Assembly: GCF_014529705.1 (NCBI RefSeq)
Contig: NZ_JAANIH010000017.1
Span: forward strand, 1 to 64,000
Direction of reading: 5' to 3'
Length of the DNA: 64,000 nucleotides
Source of the DNA: Bradyrhizobium campsiandrae
Lineage (GTDB): Bacteria; Pseudomonadota; Alphaproteobacteria; Rhizobiales; Xanthobacteraceae
Part shown: positions 60,272-64,000 of the stretch, one piece after another
How the letters are laid out: each line of letters opens with the position of its first letter
How positions within the stretch are numbered: position 1 is the first letter of the stretch
Made by a program: the position numbers and the translations under genes
Notes under the pieces: model-generated
The model's database searches: none
Told to the model about the DNA's origin: nothing
The model's input: only the letters and a program-made list of their open reading frames with translations

Positions 60272-61519
60272 CTACGAAGTCGCCGACGTGTAAGTCAAAA
60301 AGATCAGCACACCCACCAGCAGCGCCGCGGCCATGAACAGCAGCACCGCCGGCAGGCCCGCGACCGCGGCGACCGCGCCGGTGATCGACTGCATCAAGGC
60401 GGTGCCGAGGAAGAAGGCGAGGTTCACCGCCGCCAATGCCTTGCCCGCCGTTTGCGCGTCCACCAGTTGCCGGCACATGCCGAACAGCAGCGGCTGGGCG
60501 GAGGTCGCAAGGCCAATCAGCACGAACAGCACGAGATCATATTGCGGCGGCATGACCGTCACGCCGAACAGCCATGCAACCGCATAGTGCGGCGCGCCCA
60601 GCGCCATCAGCGCGACCAGCGTCGCGGTGAGCGTGTGCGTGGCGGCGACGAGCTCCCGGCGGCGGCCGATCCTGCGGTCGATCATGCCCATGCAGAGCGG
60701 ACCCGCGATCAGCGCCAGCGTGTAAACGCCGAGCTGGTTGCCGGCCTCGACCCGCGACAGGCCCTTGACCTGCATCAGCCACGGCCCGCCCCACAGCCCG
60801 CGCAGCACCAGCGAGGTCGCCAGCGACACCATGGCCAGCGCGATCAGGCCGCGCAGGGGGCGCGACAGGCCGAGCCTGAGCACCTCGCTCATCTGCGTCA
60901 GGGCCGAGGAATCGTCCTTGTGCTCGGCCGGCTGGTTCGGCACCAGCGCGAACACCGCGAGGGCCACGGCGAGCCCGCCGAGCGCCGCGATCCAGAAGCC
61001 GGCGCGCCAGCCGTAAGTGTCGACCACGAAGGCGAGCGGGCTCGACGACAGCAGCATGCCGATATTGCCGATCGACAGGATCGCGCCGGACCACACCCCG
61101 AAGCGCGCCGCCGAGAGCTGCTTGGCCGCCAGCGTCATCGGGCACATCAGCATGCCCGACGTCGCGATGCCCAGCAGCAATTGTCCGAAGGCAAAACTCT
61201 CCGGTCCCGTCGCGGAGCCCGATGCGATCGCTCCGACCACGGTTCCCGCCAGCAGGCTCAGCGATACCGGCCGCACGCCGAAGCGGTCCATCGCCGCGCC
61301 GACCGGGATCTGCGAGGCGGCAAAGGCAAAATGATAGATCGATGTGAGGCTCGCCAGCGCCTGCGGCTGCACGCCGAAATCCGCGGCCATCAGGTCGAGG
61401 CTCAGCGCCGGGATGGTGCGCAGCAAGGTCGAGAGCATGTGCCCACAGGCGAGCGCGACCAGCGCAAAGATCAGCGCGCGGGTGCCATATCCCGCTTCAT
61501 CCTTGGCAACCGCACTCAT
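60272..61519 (-). CDS. MFS transporter
   Basis: A 415-residue major facilitator with 12 membrane helices. It shows TRALIFALVALACGHMLSTLL in helix 1, QIPVGAAMDRFGVRPVSL as motif A, and a long cytoplasmic loop near 200-220 (PNQPAEHKDDSSALTQMSEV). The substrate cannot be deduced; an uptake or efflux role for organic acids or peptides is possible next to the M20 peptidase. The gap to that gene is 33 bp, so they are probably one transcript. Confidence 0.87.
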   Translation of the reverse strand: MSAVAKDEAGYGTRALIFALVALACGHMLSTLLRTIPALSLDLMAADFGVQPQALASLTSIYHFAFAASQIPVGAAMDRFGVRPVSLSLLAGTVVGAIASGSATGPESFAFGQLLLGIATSGMLMCPMTLAAKQLSAARFGVWSGAILSIGNIGMLLSSSPLAFVVDTYGWRAGFWIAALGGLAVALAVFALVPNQPAEHKDDSSALTQMSEVLRLGLSRPLRGLIALAMVSLATSLVLRGLWGGPWLMQVKGLSRVEAGNQLGVYTLALIAGPLCMGMIDRRIGRRRELVAATHTLTATLVALMALGAPHYAVAWLFGVTVMPPQYDLVLFVLIGLATSAQPLLFGMCRQLVDAQTAGKALAAVNLAFFLGTALMQSITGAVAAVAGLPAVLLFMAAALLVGVLIFLTYTSATS

Positions 61520-61809
61520 CAGCGTCCCGTCCCGGCAAGGCTTTTTGCCGGGTTACATGATTGGGGAGGGCGTGCCAATGCCGGAAAGGTCCGGTCTATC
61601 GCATGGCCCGTCCGACGTGGCGGCGCAGCGCCGCGTGGCGCGGGGCCTCACTTGCATGCGCCGCCCGGCCGGTGATAGTTTTCCTGATAGCGCCGATTTG
61701 ACACTCAGCTTGCGGGCGCTTCTTCAAAATGCCGCTAAAGCGAAACTGCTCAGCCTGCATTGTCCCGCACCGGAAATGTCGTCGGCCGTCCCTGATGGAG
61801 GAAGGCGCG

Positions 61810-62541
61810 ATGAAATTTGCCGCGATTGCGGACATCCACGGCAACTGCCCGGCGCTCGAAGCCGTGCTCGCAGACATTGCCGAGCTCGGCATCAGCGAGG
61901 TCGTCAATCTCGGCGATCACGTCAGCGGCCCGCTCGAGGCCGCCAAGACGGCGGATCTGCTGATCGAGCGCGGCTTTCCTTCGGTGAGGGGCGACCAGGA
62001 TCGCATTCTCGTCGAGCTCCGGCAGGCCGGGACATCGGCCCGCAGCGACGTCCGGCAGTTGCAGCGCCGGCATTTCGATTGGATGGCTGCCATGCCGCCG
62101 ACGCTGCGCTATCGCGAGCAGGTGTTTCTCTGCCACGCGAGCCCTGCGGATGACGCCGCCTTCTGGCTCGATCAGATCGCAACTGACGGCAGCGTCGGTC
62201 CCAGCCCGCTCCAGATGATCGAGGCCGGCGCCGCGGGCATCGACGCGGAGCTCATTCTCTGCGGACACACGCACATTCCGCGCGTGGTCCGCCTGAGGAA
62301 CGGGCGAATGGTCGTCAATCCCGGCAGCGTCGGACTGCCCGGCTACGATGGGCGGACGCCTGTTCCCTATGTGGTCGAGGTCGGCACGCCCCATGCCTGT
62401 TACGCCGTCCTGGAGCGCACCAGCGCCGGATGGTCGGCAACGATCCGCTACGTGCCCTACGACAGCACGGCGATGGCGGCCCTCGCCCGCGACAAGGGCA
62501 TGCCGGTGTGGGGAAACGCGATCGCTACGGGCTGGGTGTAG
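61810..62541 (+). CDS. Metallophosphoesterase, YfcE/MJ0936-like
   Basis: A 243-residue calcineurin-fold phosphoesterase. The motifs are AAIADIHGNCPAL, NLGDHVSGPL, GDQDRILVEL (Asp in place of the usual Asn-His of GNHD), CHASPADD and LCGHTHIPRVV with VNPGSVGLP. The metal-binding set is mostly complete. Cyclic nucleotides or phosphodiesters are typical substrates. ATG at 61810 lies behind GGAGGAAGG, which decides against the upstream ATGs at 61729 and 61795. Confidence 0.9.
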   Translation: MKFAAIADIHGNCPALEAVLADIAELGISEVVNLGDHVSGPLEAAKTADLLIERGFPSVRGDQDRILVELRQAGTSARSDVRQLQRRHFDWMAAMPPTLRYREQVFLCHASPADDAAFWLDQIATDGSVGPSPLQMIEAGAAGIDAELILCGHTHIPRVVRLRNGRMVVNPGSVGLPGYDGRTPVPYVVEVGTPHACYAVLERTSAGWSATIRYVPYDSTAMAALARDKGMPVWGNAIATGWV

Positions 62542-62702
62542 GGCTATCGCATATGGGCGTTTTGAGCGACCTGGGATGCGCCGCAGGGAAGCTGCTCCGC
62601 ACATCGGCTTTTTAACCGAAGGCAGGCTGCCCGTGACGAAGCACGTTCCCACCCTGTCGGCATTGGGCTAAATTGCCCTCCATCGGGCTGAGGGGGTCGT
62701 GC

Positions 62703-63671
62703 ATGCGGCGGCGGGACTTTCTGGTGACGGTCGGCGGAATTGCGGCTTCGCCATTTGCTGTCAGGGCACAGCAAAAGACCAGGCTGCCGGTTGTCGGATT
62801 CATGGGCGCGGCCACGCCTGCCGCGTGGAGCCCCTGGACATCGGCATTCGCCCGGCGCCTGGAAGAGCTTGGCTGGATCGACGGCAAGACGGTCAGGATC
62901 GAGTATCGTTGGGCCGAAGGAAGCGAAGAGCGTTACGATCAGATCGGCGCAGAGTTCGTCAGGCTCGGTGCCAACGTTCTTGTCGCGGTGGGCGGGGATG
63001 CCGCCAGGAAAGCCACCTCGACAATTCCCATCGTGGTTGCCTTGATGTCGGACCCGGTCGGGACCGGTCTTGTGTCCAGTCTCGCGCGACCGGGCGGCAA
63101 TCTCACCGGGATGTCCATACAATCCACCGACCTTGCGGGGAAACGGATCGAGCTCTTGAAGGAAGCGATCCCCACGCTCAAGCGTTTTGCGATCCTGGCC
63201 TACGTCGATTATGCCGGAACCGTGCGTGACGTCGAAGCCATTCATGCCATCAGCAAGAACATCGATGTCATGGCCGTCACCATCCCCATCCATCGTGCAA
63301 GTGACATCGAGCCCGCGTTCGGAACGCTCGATCTTCAAGTGCAGGCGATGTACGTGCCCCCGAACATCCTGGTCAACACCAACCGCGTTCTCATCAACCA
63401 GCTCGCTCAAAGGCGCCGCTTGCCGACCTTGCATGGCTTTCGAGAATACGTCGACAGCGGTGGATTGATGTCCTACGGGCCCAACACGGCCAATCTGTTC
63501 CGGCGCGCTGCCGAATATGTCGACAAGATCCTGCGAGGAGCAAGGCCCGATGACCTGCCTGTCGAGCAGCCGACCGAGTTCGATCTGGTCGTCAACCTCA
63601 AGACAGCCAGGGCGATCGGCTTCGAGTTCTCTACGTCGTTCCTGGCGCGTGCGGACGAAGTGATCGAATAG
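62703..63671 (+). CDS. ABC transporter substrate-binding protein (PF04392-type)
   Basis: A 322-residue periplasmic binding protein with a Tat-like signal (MRRRDFLVTVGGIAASPFAVRA). The family pattern is VVGFMGAATPAAWSPWTSAF, RRLEELGWIDGKTVRIEYRWAEG, PIVVALMSDPVGTGLVSSLARPGGNLTG and PTLHGFREYVDSGGLMSYGP. Its ligand is not known, and no permease or ATPase gene is adjacent, so this is an orphan component. Many such orphans occur in Bradyrhizobium genomes. Confidence 0.9.
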   Translation: MRRRDFLVTVGGIAASPFAVRAQQKTRLPVVGFMGAATPAAWSPWTSAFARRLEELGWIDGKTVRIEYRWAEGSEERYDQIGAEFVRLGANVLVAVGGDAARKATSTIPIVVALMSDPVGTGLVSSLARPGGNLTGMSIQSTDLAGKRIELLKEAIPTLKRFAILAYVDYAGTVRDVEAIHAISKNIDVMAVTIPIHRASDIEPAFGTLDLQVQAMYVPPNILVNTNRVLINQLAQRRRLPTLHGFREYVDSGGLMSYGPNTANLFRRAAEYVDKILRGARPDDLPVEQPTEFDLVVNLKTARAIGFEFSTSFLARADEVIE

Positions 63672-63841
63672 CTCACTTGCGCTGTCAGGCTATGCTCGAA
63701 TTGAGCTTCTCGCGAACTGTGGCCTCCCCTGTTGCGCAGGGTAATCACATGTGTTGCGCGATGCGGCGGCATCGGCACTGGGGCTCCCTTTCCCGCAAGC
63801 AAGCAGGTGAGGGCGCGCAAGCTCTCGTGCGATCCACATTC

Positions 63842-64000
63842 CTACGGCACCCGCTTGATCTCGCCTGAGCCCGACACGTGCGAATTGATCCGCGCCACGC
63901 TACCGTGCAGTTTCACGACACCACTGCCGGAGACCGAGATATCGGCATCCTGGCGCGGCGCGAGGTCGACGTCGCCGCTGCCGTGGATTTTCACGCTGGC
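63842..64000 (-). CDS. DUF2807 (GIN domain) protein, C-terminal end only
   Basis: The last 52 codons of a minus-strand gene that runs off the window. Repeats such as VKIHGSGDVDLAPRQDADIS, SGSGVVKLHGSVA and HVSGSGEIKRVP show the right-handed beta-helix pattern of DUF2807 (GIN) proteins, which are often periplasmic or outer-membrane. The full protein and its start are not visible. Confidence 0.75.
   Translation of the reverse strand, partial: ASVKIHGSGDVDLAPRQDADISVSGSGVVKLHGSVARINSHVSGSGEIKRVP

Noticed and set aside
58970..61675. A 901-codon open frame on the plus strand
   Set aside because: It covers the M20 peptidase and MFS genes on the other strand and reads as low-complexity His/Arg/Gln sequence. 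It is a shadow of these genes.

Overview
The window is high-GC chromosomal DNA of an alphaproteobacterium, most likely Bradyrhizobium or a close Rhizobiales relative. This rests on codon usage, many GTG/TTG starts, palindromic elements of the kind common in that genus, and families typical of it (VirA/VirG-like two-component pair, DUF1194, tripartite tricarboxylate transporters, paired crcB). No rRNA, CRISPR array, complete insertion sequence or phage structural gene was seen.

Region by region. 0-2 kb: a leuC-like isomerase gene facing a LysR regulator; the leuC-like gene is broken by a tiny inversion between 11-bp inverted repeats. 2-5 kb: clpS, then a fluoride-responsive operon (riboswitch, intrinsic terminator, MFS transporter, two small crcB/Fluc genes, DUF190) on the minus strand. 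5-20.7 kb: ordinary chromosomal genes (DUF1194, VOC, two RNA methyltransferases, dxs, xseB, a deacetylase, a 5'-nucleotidase, an enoyl-CoA hydratase-like gene, an MFS transporter, an acyl-CoA dehydrogenase), ending at tRNA-Gln(TTG).

20.8-31.4 kb is accessory in character. Immediately after the tRNA there is gene debris (fragments of a sugar kinase, TctC, TctA and an acyl-CoA dehydrogenase). Then comes an intact catabolic island: D-2-hydroxyacid dehydrogenase, tctA/tctB, an IclR regulator, tctC, an enoyl-CoA hydratase and an NDP-forming acyl-CoA synthetase. Three copies of the same palindrome, ATTCCA-N5-TGGAAT, lie before the dehydrogenase, iclR and tctC, which predicts one IclR regulon: uptake of an organic acid, CoA activation and hydration or beta-oxidation-like steps.

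32.0-39.4 kb is a peptide-export locus of the NHLM type: an HlyD-like adaptor, a C39-peptidase ABC exporter and a second long ABC permease/ATPase, all translationally coupled. A convergent 74-residue double-glycine precursor ends just downstream and has its own terminator. A membrane-anchored orphan protein sits on the other side. This is the most system-like novelty in the window.

39.5-49.3 kb holds a VOC protein, a family III CoA-transferase, an Mfd-like helicase with a basic N-terminal tail, a caspase-like peptidase, a drug-efflux MFS and a UDP-glycosyltransferase-like enzyme. 49.6-56.5 kb combines a VirG-like regulator and a VirA-like kinase with a dihaem cytochrome c and a MauG/cytochrome c peroxidase-like protein. 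56.5-64 kb returns to metabolic genes: two M20 hydrolases, an enolase-superfamily enzyme, an MFS, a phosphoesterase, an ABC binding protein and the end of a DUF2807 gene.
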